The position numbers and the translations under genes are program-made. This document shows, piece after piece, positions 10,474 through 20,951 of a stretch of 64,000 nucleotides of DNA (the first letter of the stretch is position 1; each line of letters begins with the position of its first letter). Source of the stretch: Caenorhabditis remanei. Lineage: Eukaryota; Nematoda; Chromadorea; Rhabditida; Rhabditidae. Location: assembly GCF_010183535.1 (NCBI RefSeq), contig NC_071328.1, positions 15,438,001 to 15,502,000 of the forward strand, given 5' to 3'. The notes below the pieces were generated by a model, which was not told where the DNA came from, searched no databases, and was given only the letters and a program-made list of their open reading frames with translations.

Positions 10474-10770
10474 ACATGGAGTTAGATTGGAGTTTTAGAC
10501 ATGGAGTTAGAAGAGATGAGTGGCTAACAGACTATGAGGAAATATCCGCAGATAGGAATCTTGAAGTGCTAATTGGTAGCTGGTTCTGTGTATTTAGAAA
10601 TGACTGATGACTGGTCTGCCTTCTCTTATTTGATTAGCCAGTCATTTCTGCACACACAGAACACGTACCAATTAGCACTTCAAGATACCCCTCTGCACAT
10701 TATCCCTCCCGGTCTGTTGACCAGTCCCCTCTTCCACCTATTCATTCAGTATTCCTCAGTGTCTTACCCA
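10474..10770. promoter_or_regulatory. Divergent promoter region beside the truncated copy
   Basis: This contains the mirrored motif pair ATCTTGAAGTGCTAATTGG (about 10558) and CCAATTAGCACTTCAAGAT (about 10667). The centre is also palindromic: AGAAATGACTGATGACTGG answers CCAGTCATTTCT. Confidence 0.6.
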
Positions 10771-11892
10771 ATGCCTCATTCTTTTCCTTTATTCTCTCTT
10801 CCCTATCTACCACTCAAACAAGTTTTGGATAATGTGGGACCGGAGGCTCTGTAAGTTTCCATTAATTCTGTATGTTCATGATGTTAATCTCTCATTTTCA
10901 GAATAATTCTTTCCATGTGCTCTTTGAGATCAAAGAGTGTTGCGGTTTCATATAGGGGACCTTCCAAAGATGTTCGGCTGACACTAGACTTTGGACTAGG
11001 AAATCGTCTGGAAGACTCGGATGACTCCTACACAAATGTACTGTTGGTAGTGAAAAAGGATCTTCCGACGGATCACAACACACTGGAAACAGCCAGGATT
11101 GGGAGTTTCGAGAAAGTTTCTGTCCGAATGGAATTTCTATATTTAAAGGGAGATAAACGAGGTTTGATCACATATTGGGAAGACCCCGTGACTGGATTGA
11201 CGGCAATTGGAGATTACGGTAGAGAGATATTCAATCGGGATATTGATGAAGTGAATATTGGAGAAAAACAAAAAGAATATGATCACAGACGGGCGGCAGA
11301 GTGGATTTTAAAAGCACAAAAGTCGGTTCAAAGCCTCCATTGTGATTTCAAACCAAAAGTCGATAAAAATCTTGATTTCATACTGGAAAACTTCAACTAC
11401 ACTCATACTCTTTCACTTCATGTAAAAACATCGGAACACTTTTGTCCTGCTAGAATGCCGAATTTCCAAATAGATAATCTCTATATTTTGTTCAGTTATT
11501 GGATCAAACAAGAACATTTATTGACGATGAACTGCATGTATATCTTACTGCAAGACTCAACATTGAGTAGCCGAGACTTCAATATTTTCTTGAAACATTG
11601 GATGGCTGGAGGGTGTTCTCAATTGAAAGTATTACGTGTTTATGTCGAGGAGCCAATTGATTATGGAACAGTGTTTGACGGTATAGAGTTTATAGAAAGA
11701 GAAAGAGATGTGCAAAGGGTTTTTGTTGAGTAAGTGGATTTCGCTGCGTAGCAACTTATAAAGTTTAATTACAGTGAAGACCCTATTTCGCATACTATCA
11801 GGGGAGGTTTCGATGTTAAACAATCAAATGTCACGGCAACAGTCGTCGACTTTGGTCAACAATCGAAACGGTTTTGGATGATTATATGGTAG
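10771..11892 (+). CDS. F-box/FBA_2 protein (pair 4, plus copy)
   Basis: Exons are 10771-10850, 10902-11729 and 11775-11892, giving 341 residues. The start reads MPHSFPLFSLPYLPLKQVLD, differing from the MTTPF of other copies. FBA_2 motifs are DFILENFNYT, FSYWIKQEHLL and FNIFLKHWMAGGCSQLKVL. The end is IRGGFDVKQSNVTATVVDFG to MIIW. Its second half is closest to the gene at 3647 (shared HTLSLHVK, FCPARMPNFQIDNLYILFSY), suggesting gene conversion or a mosaic origin. Family role: SCF substrate adaptor. Confidence 0.86.
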
Positions 11893-12306
11893 GATGTAGC
11901 TGGTCGGAGTTTTTACAATAAAATTCTTGTTTCTTTGATTTCATGTTTTTTGTTTAATCTATGATACATTGTAACAATTTATTGCTTTCATTGTCAATCT
12001 TAATGATATAAATAAAATATATCTTTTCTGCTCAGTTGATAGTACATCGAACGACACAAGGCCGTTTGGTCAGTGAGTTGGCCTCGTTGATTTTTTGAAT
12101 TTTGACAATACTTTCGATCATTTTTGAGAATTTTTTTTTAAAACCAAATTTACCGAATTGAAATTTCTAGAACCATCTCACCTCCCACACTTTCCGGCTC
12201 TCACTTTCAGCAGGTTTTGCTACGACTTTTTAAAAATCTTGAAGTATGAAAATGAACTCACCAAAATGCATACAGTATGATATGAACATGCCAAAACTGA
12301 CCACTA
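11893..12306. repeat. 3' flank and right half of a foldback element
   Basis: The 3' flank has AAATAAAATA near 12010. From about 12040 there is a relative of the 8897-9349 element (CTCTCACTTTCAGCAGG, TATGATATGAACATGCC, ACTGACCAC), interrupted at 12306 by the MITE that follows and resuming after 13092 (ACGTCTTTAATTGACTC). Confidence 0.55.
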
Positions 12307-13090
12307 CAGTGCGTCCAATAATGATAGGACCCCCCCAGTTTTGGGGTTCCAGACAGAACCAGAACAGATGCAAAAAATCTGTGACGACCATTCGATTCAG
12401 GGTACAAAGAAACCCCAGGGGCCATATTTTCATGATTCTACCACTTTTCTTAAAAGCGTACCACCAAAAAGTCATTTTTTCAGCCGTCCGATAATGATAT
12501 CCGATAATGATGTCATCAACTCAAAATGACTACATTTACTACTGAAAACGTGGAAAAACAACAGTTTTGATTCAATTGCATGTAACTCCGCTCAAAGTTG
12601 GTATTTTTCTGAAATCTTTTTTGCATTATGTCAACAACTAAATGAACCAAACAACCAATAACGTTTCAAAATAGTAGTCTATTCTATTTTAGAGAAATAA
12701 GCCATCAAAGTCAAAAAATGCACAAAAAAACAATTTCGAGTGATATTGAAGTTTTGTTTTTGAAGATGAAACAAGCAGAAATTGATTTCAAAACCTGTAA
12801 AAACACAGTAAAATGTGATTTTGTGTTACCCAAAACTATTTCCACCTAAATAATTTTTCTGAAAATCAACTGAAAATTCGATTTTCGAGGTGGTCCTATC
12901 ATTATTGGACGGCTGAAAAAATGACTTTTTGGTGGTACGCTTTTAAGAAAAGTGGTAGAATCATGAAAATATGGCCCCTGGGGTTTCTTTGTACCCTGAA
13001 TCGAATGGTCGTCACAGATTTTTTGTATCTGTTCTGGTTCTGTCTGGAACCCCAAAATCTAGGGGGTTCCTATCATTATTGGACGCACTG
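12307..13090. mobile_element. TA-flanked palindromic MITE (Tc1/mariner-like)
   Basis: Inverted ends CAGTGCGTCCAATAATGATA and its reverse complement bound a 784-bp element with arms of about 200 bases (12307-12500 and 12893-13090). A TA lies on each side (12305-12306, 13091-13092). The uninterrupted target is visible in the paralogous flank near 5910 as GACCACTATACGTC, which supports a clean insertion with TA duplication. No transposase is encoded. The CAGTG start resembles Tc1/mariner ends; assignment to that superfamily is inference. Confidence 0.85.
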
Positions 13091-13248
13091 TATACGTCTT
13101 TAATTGACTCACGCTGAATACTAACCAGTTTTGGTGAGAAAAATGCTTTATTTATTACAAAAGGAACGACAATTATTACAGGCTTACAAAACACAACAAA
13201 AACAATGAAAACATATGAAAACAACAAACAAGAAATCTGAAAAAAATA

Positions 13249-14414
13249 TTAATCTTCGTAGGAATTTTCAGCGGAATCTGGCCAGACAATCATCAAAAAG
13301 AATTTTGAAATTTGCCCACCGTTTGTGATGGTCGCTGTGACATTATCACTTGGTCGCTTGGCATCGAAACCGCCTCTTATAGTGTGATGGTGTTCTTCTT
13401 CACTGAAAATATAACATTAATCTTAGACATGAAATAAATGGAGTCGCTACGCAGCAAACCTGCACTTACTCGACATAAACTCTCGCTACATCTCTTTCTC
13501 TTTTTACAAACTCCGCACCGTCCAAAACAATTTGATAGTCAATCAATTCCTCGACATCAACACGTAATAATTTCAATTTAGAGCAATCTCCAGCCATCCA
13601 ATGCTTCAAGAACGCATTAAAATCTTGACTGCTCAATTTTGAGTCTTGCAGCACTATATACTCGCAGTTCATTGTCAGTAAATGATCCTGTTTGATCCAA
13701 AAACTGAATATCATATAAACAAAATCAATGCTGAAATTCGGAGGCTTTGCAGGATGATAGTTGGGTGGTGGATTCACATGAAGTGAGAGCATTCTAGTGT
13801 ATTCAACGTTTTCCAGAATGAAATCAAGATCATTATCGATTTGCGGTTTAAAATCACAATGGAGGCTTTGAATTTTCCCTTGAGAATTTTTAATCCACTC
13901 GGCCGCCCGTCTATGATCGCCATCTTCTTGTTTATCATAAACACAAACTTCATAAAAATCTTGATTGAATATTTCACGAGCATGATCTCCTATTTCAGTG
14001 ATTCCAACCATACAATCATCCCAATACGTGTTCATACCTAATTCTCCCATTTCAACGGGAATGCCACAGAAATTTCCGATTCTTACAGTAGCCAGGTTTC
14101 GATCTACATAAGACAGATTCGATCGTTTTTGTACATTTAGAAGCCAATATATATCAACTCCTTCCATGTATGACAGACAATTCTTATGCCCAAAGTGTAC
14201 ATTTAACTGAACATTTTTTGAAGGGCCTTTGTATGATACTGCGACATTTTTAGCTCTCCGAGAGCACAAGGAGATATATAACCTGTAAAAATAATATAGT
14301 GTAACGTGCTCGTACTAGAAATTCTCACACTTACAGAGCCTCCGGTCCGACATTATCCAAAACCCGTTTAAGGGGTAAATAGGGAAGAGAGAAGAGATGG
14401 AAGACGGTTGACAT
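13249..14414 (-). CDS. F-box/FBA_2 protein (pair 5, minus copy)
   Basis: Minus-strand exons are 14414-14335, 14282-13470 and 13402-13249, giving 348 residues. The F-box begins MSTVFHLFSLPYLPLKRVLD and continues LLYISLCSRRAKNVAVSYKG. A variable loop (MEGVDIYWLLNVQKRS) distinguishes this and the copies at 9494 and 16895 from the plus-strand subfamily. FBA_2 motifs are DFILENVEYT, FSFWIKQDHLL, FNAFLKHWMAGDCSKLK and a PDSAENSYED tail. It is the intact reference for that sub-branch. It is divergently paired with 14697. Confidence 0.86.
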
Positions 14415-14696
14415 GGGGTTAGATTGGGGGATGACTGAATTAATAGGTAGAAGAGAGGACTGACCAATACGATTGGGAGGGAGGGCCGGCAGATAGGAAT
14501 CTTGAAGTGCTAATTGGTAGTTGGTTCTGTGTATTTAGAAATGACTGACTGGTCTGCCTTCTATTATTTGATTAGCCAATCATTTCTGCACACACAGAAC
14601 ACATACCAATTAGCACTTCAAGATTCCTATCTGCATGTCATCCCTCACGGTCTTCTCTTCCACCTATTCATTCAGTATTCCTCAGTGTCTTACCCA
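14415..14696. promoter_or_regulatory. Mirror-image divergent promoter region, pair 5
   Basis: The best preserved palindrome of the set. AGATAGGAATCTTGAAGTGC on the left (about 14482) is answered by GCACTTCAAGATTCCTATCT on the right (about 14614), with TGGTTCTGTGT against ACACAGAACA and AAATGACTGACTGG between them. Confidence 0.65.
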
Positions 14697-15814
14697 ATGC
14701 CTCATTCTTTTCCTTTATTCTCTCTTCCCTATCTACCACTCAAACAAGTTTTGGATAATGTGGGACCGGAGGCCCTGTAAGTTTCCACTAATTATTTATG
14801 TTCATGATGTCAAACTCTCATTTTCAGAATAATTCTTTCTATGTGCTCTTTGAGATCAAAAAGCATTGCGGTTTCATATAGAGGACCTTCCAAAGATGTC
14901 CGTCTCCAACTACACTTTGGACTAGGAAATAGGCTGGTAGACTTTGATAAATTCTATGTACTGTTGGTAGTGAAAAAGGATCTTCCGATGGATCACGATA
15001 CACTGGAAACTGTCAGAATCGGAAGTTTTGAGCGAGTACCAGTTCGAATAGAATTTCTATGTTTAAATGGAGATAAACGAGGTTTGATTACGTATTGGGA
15101 AGACCCCGTGACTGGATTGACGGCGATTGGAGATTACGGTAGAGAGATTTTCAATCGGGATATTTCTGAAGTGAATATTGGAGAAAAACAAGGAGAAGAT
15201 GATCATAGACGGGCGGCTGAGTGGGTTAAGAACTCTCAAGGGACAATTCAAATCCTCCATTGTGATTTCAAACCAAAAATCGATAATGATCTGGATTTTA
15301 TACTGGAAAACTTCAACTACACTGAAAATCTCTCACTTCATGTGAAAGCATTGGAACACTATAGTCCTGTTCGACTTCCAAACTTCCAAATTGACAATCT
15401 TTGTATTATATTCAGTTTTTGGATCAAACGAGAACATTTATTGACGATGGACTGCAAGTATATTGGATTACAAGACTCAACCTTGAGCAGCCAAGACTTC
15501 AATGTGTTTTTGAAAAATTGGATAGATGGATGTTGCTCTCAATTGAAAGTATTACGTGTTTATGTCGAGGAGCCAATTGATTATGAAATTGTATTAGATG
15601 ACGTGGAGTTCACGGAAAGTGGAGATGATGTGGAAAGGGTTTTTGTCGAGTAAGTCTAGGTTTGCTGCGTAGCGACTCAAACTGTTTTTTTTTCAGTGAA
15701 GACCGTATTCCTCATATTATCACAGGAGGTTTTGATGTCAAGCGTTCAAATCTCACGGCAACTGTCGTCGACTTTGGTCAACAATCGAAACGATTTTGGA
15801 TGATTGTTTGGTAG
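14697..15814 (+). CDS. F-box/FBA_2 protein (pair 5, plus copy)
   Basis: Exons are 14697-14776, 14828-15649 and 15697-15814, giving 339 residues. The F-box starts MPHSFPLFSLPYLPLKQVLD. FBA_2 shows DFILENFNYTENLSLHVKAL, FSFWIKREHLL, FNVFLKNWIDGCCSQLK. The C-terminus is ITGGFDVKRSNLTATVVDFG to MIVW. It is nearly identical to the gene at 18339 over the 5' half of exon 2, a sign of recent duplication or conversion. AATAAAGAATA lies near 15931. Confidence 0.86.
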
Positions 15815-16894
15815 GATTTCGGTAGTAACTTGCGCTTAATAGTTCTTGTTTCTTTAATTTCAAGTTTTTTTGTCGAATCTATGGCACCACATAACAATTT
15901 ATTGCTTTCATTGTCTATCTTAGCAAACTGAATAAAGAATATCTTTTTTTTTTTGAAAATGAGGGGTGTCATTGAGCAAATACTGACAAGGGAACCCCAA
16001 GACCATGCAAATGCTTTTTTGGCTGAAATTTTCAGGATAGGGTAAGAATGGTATGAAAAGACGTTCCTGAGATTTTTGAAATCCGCCCGACACTTTCAGC
16101 CGAGTTATGAGCTCTCAAAGTTTTGCTCTGATTTAACACAGGAAGACTGATTTTCTCGCTCGGAAGCAGTTCCCAAAATATCTCTGCCCTCCAGTTGCCA
16201 CGTTTTCGCCTGGCCGATTGGCCGAGGGGATGTGCGCTGGGATGGTAATCAAAGTGTTGCGGGTTCGTTTCCCCTTTGGTTTTTATTTTTTGTTTTTTCT
16301 TGGAAACACTTTTACCACCTTTTTGGACATTTTGTTGTCTTCTTTTTGTGGTTTTATAGTTCAAAATATCACAAAAATTCATATTTCGAAGTTTCAAAAA
16401 ATTTCATTTTTTCAAAGAAACTTGTAAATATTGCATCCAGATGGTCAGCCCAATTCGAGTTTCTGTGAAAAAATGAAAAAATGAATAAATTTTTTCGAAA
16501 CTTCGAAATATGAATTGAAATATGAATTGTGAGAATAAAATTAAATTTGCAATAGGAGAGCATTTTTCTTCACTCGAAACTCTACATTATATCATTTGCC
16601 TAGTGAGTGCTAACCCCTCTACAGCCCACCCACATTTAAAGGCGTATTGTGGTCAGTTTTGATATTTTCATATCATAATGCATGCCTTTTGTCGAGTTCA
16701 TTTTCATATTTCAAGACTTTTTTGATTGGGTGCACCATTCGCTGAAAGCGAGAGTTGACTCACGCTGAATACTAACAAGTTTTGCTACGGAAAATGCTTT
16801 ATTTACTATTACAGGAACCACAATTATTACAGGAGTACAAAACAAAAACAATGAAAACATTTGAAAACAAAAACACAAGAAATCTGAAACGATT
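15815..16894. repeat. Intergenic: repeats, foldback half-copy, 3' flank
   Basis: After the 3' flank this contains a tRNA-like stretch at 16209-16278 (listed separately) and an inverted repeat (TTCATATTTCGAAGTTTC near 16378 against GAAACTTCGAAATATGAA near 16496). A block at 16546-16750 repeats the sequence at 8830-9015, including the left half of the TTTAAAG foldback element. The last 150 bases are minus-strand 3' flank of the next gene. Confidence 0.5.
16209..16278 (+). repeat. tRNA-like (possible SINE) sequence
   Basis: CGATTGGCCGAGGGGATG resembles a tRNA A box and GCGGGTTCGTTTCCC resembles a B box (GGTTCGANTCC). The acceptor stem does not pair convincingly, so this is not called a functional tRNA. 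It may be a tRNA-derived SINE head. Confidence 0.4.
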
Positions 16895-18049
16895 TTAATC
16901 TTCGTAGGAATTTCCTGCGGAATCTGGCCAGACGATCATCATAAAGAATTTCGAATTCTGACCGCCGTTTGTGATAGTCATTTGAACATTATCACTTGGT
17001 CGCTTGGCATCGAAACCGCCTCTTATAGTGTAGTGGTGTTCTTCTTCACTGAAAATATAACATTAGTCTTTTAACATGAGATAAATGGAGTCGCTACGCA
17101 GCAAACCTGCACTTACTCGACATAAACTCTCGCTACATCTCTCTCTCTTTCCACAAACTCCACATCATCTAGCAGAACTTCATAATTAATTGGTTTCTCG
17201 ACAGAAACACGTAACTCTTTCAACTTAGAACATTCTCCAGCCATCCAATTCTTCAAAAACACATTGAAGTCTTGACTGCTCAATGTTGAGTCTTGCAGCA
17301 ATATATACTTGCAATCCATCGTCAATAAATGGTTCTGTTTAATCCAACAACTGAATATAATACAAACAAAATCAACACTGAAATTCGGAGGTTTCGCAGG
17401 ACAATAGTTGGACGGTAGATCTACGTCAATTGATAATTTTTCAGTGTATTTGAAGTTTTCCAATATAAAATCGAGATCATTACCGATTTTCGGATCGAAA
17501 TCGCAATGGAGGCTTTGAATTGTCCCTTGAGAGTTCTTAAGCCACTCGGCCGCCCGTCTATGATCATCATCTTCTTGCTTATCATAAATACACACTTCAT
17601 AAAACTCTTGATTGAATATTTCTCGAGCATAATCTCCAATTTCATTGATTCCAACCATACAATCCTCCCAATACGTGTTCATGCCTAATTCTCCCATTTC
17701 AACGGGAATGCCACTGAAATTTCCGATCCTCACAGTAGCCTCTATAGAAGACAGATCTGATCGATGTTCTGCGTTTAGAAGCCAATATAAGTCAACTCCT
17801 TCTGTATATGACAGACAATTCGTTGGGCCAAAGTGTACATTTAACTGAACATTTTTTGAAGGGCCTCTATAGGAGACTGCAATTTTTTTAGATCGTAGAG
17901 AAGAGATACAATCTGAAATGGTGATATAGTGTAATGTGCTGTGCTATAGTTAAAAACTGTTGAACATACAGCGCTTCCGATCCGACATTATCCAGTACTT
18001 GTTTGAGCGGTAGATAGGGAATAGAGAATAAAGGGAATGGGGTAGTCAT
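16895..18049 (-). pseudogene. F-box/FBA_2 gene with frameshift at the exon 1-2 junction
   Basis: Minus-strand exon 1 (18049-17970) encodes MTTPFPLFSIPYLPLKQVLD, exon 2 is 17912-17117 and exon 3 17048-16895 (PDSAGNSYED tail). Relative to the copy at 13249 the start of exon 2 is about 8 bases shorter (TGTATCTCTTCTCTACGATC). Joining the normal splice sites reads into TAA after eight codons. The frame used by the paralogues (LRSKKIAVSYRG onward) is otherwise open to the end. I found no alternative GT/AG pair nearby that restores the frame. It is probably a recent pseudogene, or it yields an F-box-less product from an internal ATG. Confidence 0.7.
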
Positions 18050-18338
18050 TGGGTACACGGAGGAAGACTGAATGAATCTGTGAAAGAGAGGACTGGCCAA
18101 CAGATTGAGAGGGAGGACTGGCAGATGGGAATCTTGAAGTGCTAATTGGCATGTGTTCTGTGTGTGCAGAAATGATTCGCTAATCAAATAAAAGAAGACA
18201 GACCAGTCAGTCATTTCCACATACACAAAACACATACCAATTAGCACTTCAAGATACCCCTCTACACATTATCCCTACCGGTCTGTTGACCAGTCCCTCT
18301 TCCATCTATTCATTCAGTATTCCTCAGTGTCTTACCCA
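18050..18338. promoter_or_regulatory. Mirror-image divergent promoter region, pair 6
   Basis: Mirrored motifs ATCTTGAAGTGCTAATTGG (about 18131) and CCAATTAGCACTTCAAGAT (about 18237), with TGTTCTGTGTGTGCAGAAAT between them, as in the other pairs. Confidence 0.6.
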
Positions 18339-19446
18339 ATGCCTCATCCTTTTCCTTTATTCTCTCTTCCCTATCTACCACTCAAACAAGTTCTGGATAA
18401 TATCGGACCGGAGGCGCTGTAAGTTTCCACTAATTCAGTATATTCATGATTTCAAACTCTCATTTTCAGAATAATTCTCTCACTGTGCTCTCGAAGATCA
18501 AAAATAATTGTTGTTTCCTACAGAGGACCTTCCAAAGATGTCCGTCTCCAACTACACTTTGGACTAGGAAATAGGCTGGTAGACTTTGATAAATTCTATG
18601 TACTGTTGGTAGTGAAAAAGGATCTTCCGATGGATCACAACACAATGGAAACTGTCAGAATCGGAAGTTTTGAGCGAGTTCCAGTTCGAATGGAATTTCT
18701 ATATCTAAGGGGAGATAAACGAGGTTTGATTACGTATTGGGAAGATCCCGTGACTGGAGTGGCGGCAATTGGGGATTACGGAAGGGAGATATTCAATCGG
18801 GATATTTATGAAGTGTGTATTGGAGAGAAACAGACAAATGACGATCACAGACGGGCGGCTGAGTGGGTTGAAAACTCTCAAGGGACAATTCAAAGCCTCC
18901 GTTGTGATTTCAAACCGAAAATCGATAATGATCTGGATTTTATACTGGAAAACTTCAACTACACAGAAAATCTCTCACTTCATGTGAAAGCATTGGAGCA
19001 CTATAGTCCTGTTCGACTTCCAAATTTCCAAATTGACAGTCTTTCTATTATATTCAGTTTCTGGGTCAAACAAGAACATTTACTGACGATGGATTGCAAG
19101 TATATTGGATTACAAGACTCAACGTTGAGCAGCCGAGACTTCAATATTTTCTTGAAGCATTGGATGGCTGGAGGGTGTTTTCAGTTGAAAGACTGTTGGG
19201 TTGACGTTCCAGGTCTTGATTATCAAATAGTATTGGACGGTGTGGAGTTTGTAGAAAGAGAAAGAGATGTGGAAAGGGTTTATGTCGAGTAAGTGTAGGT
19301 TTGCTGCGTAGCGACTCAAACAGTTTTTTTTCAGTGAAGACTGTATTCCTCACTCTATCATTGGAGGTTTTGATGTCCAGCGATCAAATGTCACAGCAAC
19401 CGTCGTCAGTCAAATAGGGGATGAGTTCCGGTTGATTGTTTGGTAG
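18339..19446 (+). CDS. F-box/FBA_2 protein (pair 6, plus copy)
   Basis: Exons are 18339-18418, 18470-19288 and 19335-19446, giving 336 residues. The F-box is MPHPFPLFSLPYLPLKQVLD then LSLCSRRSKIIVVSYRGPSK. FBA_2 shows DFILENFNYTENLSLHVKAL, FSFWVKQEHLL and FNIFLKHWMAGGCFQLKDC. Exon 3 is 6 bases shorter than in most plus copies and ends IIGGFDVQRSNVTATVVSQI to LIVW, like the first gene of the array. AATAAA lies near 19548. It is divergently paired with the frameshifted copy. Confidence 0.86.
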
Positions 19447-20031
19447 GATGCCGGTGGTCCAAGCTTGTACCTGATAATTCATGTTTCTTCGATCAATGGC
19501 ACCACATAACAATTTATTGCTTTCATTGTCTATCTCAATAATATGAATAAAACATTTTTTTGAGTGTTGAAAAAATAACTTTTTTCCCGAGATCGTTCAC
19601 TCAAAACAGAATAAAGATTTGAAATCAGGGCAAAATTTCCGTTGTACCGATATTTATCCCGACCTGTAACATCATCACAAACCAGGACCGTTCTCTAGTA
19701 AACCCTCCTTGTGTCAGCAACAGAACACAATTAAGCCAGCAACTGCTAAGAAACAAAAAAACGGTCAAAAAGCCTTACAGATCCGTCACCTTGTTCGTAT
19801 TATATCAGAGACATGTCTAGATCTATATTTTGGTATATTTTCAGCTCCTAATATTGAGTTTGCAGCGAGTTGGGAGCATGGTTCCATATCTTTTGAACAG
19901 CATACCCACGTTTAATTGAATCACAATAAATACCAACAAGTTTCGGTGCAACAAATGCTTCATTTATTACTACAAGAACCAAAATTGTTACATGTTTCAA
20001 CAAAAACACAAGAAATCAGAGACATTATAAA
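19447..20031. other. Intergenic stretch, no gene seen
   Basis: The 3' flank of the upstream gene is followed by about 400 bases of unique-looking sequence. Near 19837, TATATTTTCAGCTCCTAATATTGAGTTT loosely resembles sequence near 58128-58155, so a transposon relic is possible. Bases 19915-20031 are minus-strand 3' flank of the next pseudogene. Confidence 0.35.
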
Positions 20032-20763
20032 TCAATAGGAATTTTCAGCGAAATCTGGCCAAACAAACATCAAGAAGAAGAACGAGTCGTCGCCGCCGTT
20101 TATGATAATCACTCTGACATTATCACTTGGACGTTTGAAATCGAAACCGCCTCGTATCAAATGGTGGTGTTTTTCTTCAGAGTTCTTAACCCACTCGGCC
20201 GCCCGTCTATGATCATCTTCTCCTTGTTTCTCTCCAATATTTATGTTGTGACGTTGTTATTTAGTCACAAAGATTCTTATTATTTTTGATCTACCCGCTT
20301 TCCCTCGTATTCCCCCGGTTGCCCGCGAAGAGGAAATGTCATCCTTTTCCTCTCGTTCTAAAGTTAGTTCTAGTTTTTTACCTGCTTCCGGAACGTGACC
20401 GTTACGGATAGATTGTACCCCTTGTCCCCCCTCATTCTAGTATTCGGAATCACTAATAAACGAGTGATTAATATACATTGTTTCTCTATTAGCACGAGAC
20501 ACAACAATTTACTTCATAAATATCAATATCTCCCTTCCGTAATCTCCAATCGCAGATACTCCAGTCATCCGATCGTCCTAATATGTTATTAGATGTTCTC
20601 CCTTTTCAAATCGGTTTCCCATTTTCACTGCAACTTTCCTGAAACTCCCGATTCTGACAGTTTCCAGTGGGTTGTGATCCATTGGAAGTTCTCTTGTGTC
20701 CTTTACTTTTAACAGTACCTTTGAGTAGGATTCATCCTCCAGACTATCCCCTAGTCCAAAGCA
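20032..20763 (-). pseudogene. Wrecked F-box/FBA_2 gene interrupted by an LTR
   Basis: Read on the minus strand, exon 2 begins abruptly at 20763 in the FGLGDSLED motif, so exon 1 and the F-box are missing. It runs through VRIGSFRKVAVKMGN to LITY, where the tryptophan codon of the paralogues is a TAG stop (20580-20578). After YGREI it is interrupted by the LTR at 20516-20244. It resumes at IGEKQGEDDHRRAAEWVKNS and is then joined directly to exon 3 (HHHLIRGGFDFKRPSDN, FVWPDFAENSY), with the rest of exon 2 and intron 2 deleted. The combined damage makes this a clear pseudogene of the minus-strand subfamily. Confidence 0.9.
20244..20516. mobile_element. Solo LTR, 273 bp, with ATTTA target duplication
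   Basis: Starts TGTTGTGACG and ends GAGACACAACA, so the 7-base termini TGTTGTG and CACAACA are perfect inverted repeats with the canonical TG...CA. ATTTA is duplicated on both sides (20239-20243 and 20517-20521). An AATAAA (near 20456) lies inside. No internal retrotransposon sequence flanks it, so it is a solo LTR left by recombination. A 5-bp duplication fits Gypsy or BEL elements; family not identified. Confidence 0.88.
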
Positions 20764-20951
20764 TATGTTCTGTGTGTGCAGAAATGACTGGGTAATCAAA
20801 TAAAAGAAGACAGGCCAGTCAGTCATTTCCACATACACAGAACACATACCAATTAGCACTTCAAGATTCCCAGCTGGATGTGATCCCTCCCAGTCTGTGG
20901 ACCAGTCCACTCTTCTACCTATTCATTCAGTATTCCTCAGTGTCTTACGCA
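20764..20951. promoter_or_regulatory. Remaining half of a divergent promoter region
   Basis: Contains the centre and right arm (TGTTCTGTGTGTGCAGAAAT, CCAATTAGCACTTCAAGAT near 20850, TATTCCTCAG near 20930). The left arm was lost with the 5' end of the minus-strand pseudogene. Confidence 0.55.

Noticed and set aside
12246..13103. Matching 60-80-residue frames on both strands (TFWWYAFKKSGRIM)
   Set aside because: Mirror-image readings of the two arms of the MITE; not a transposase.
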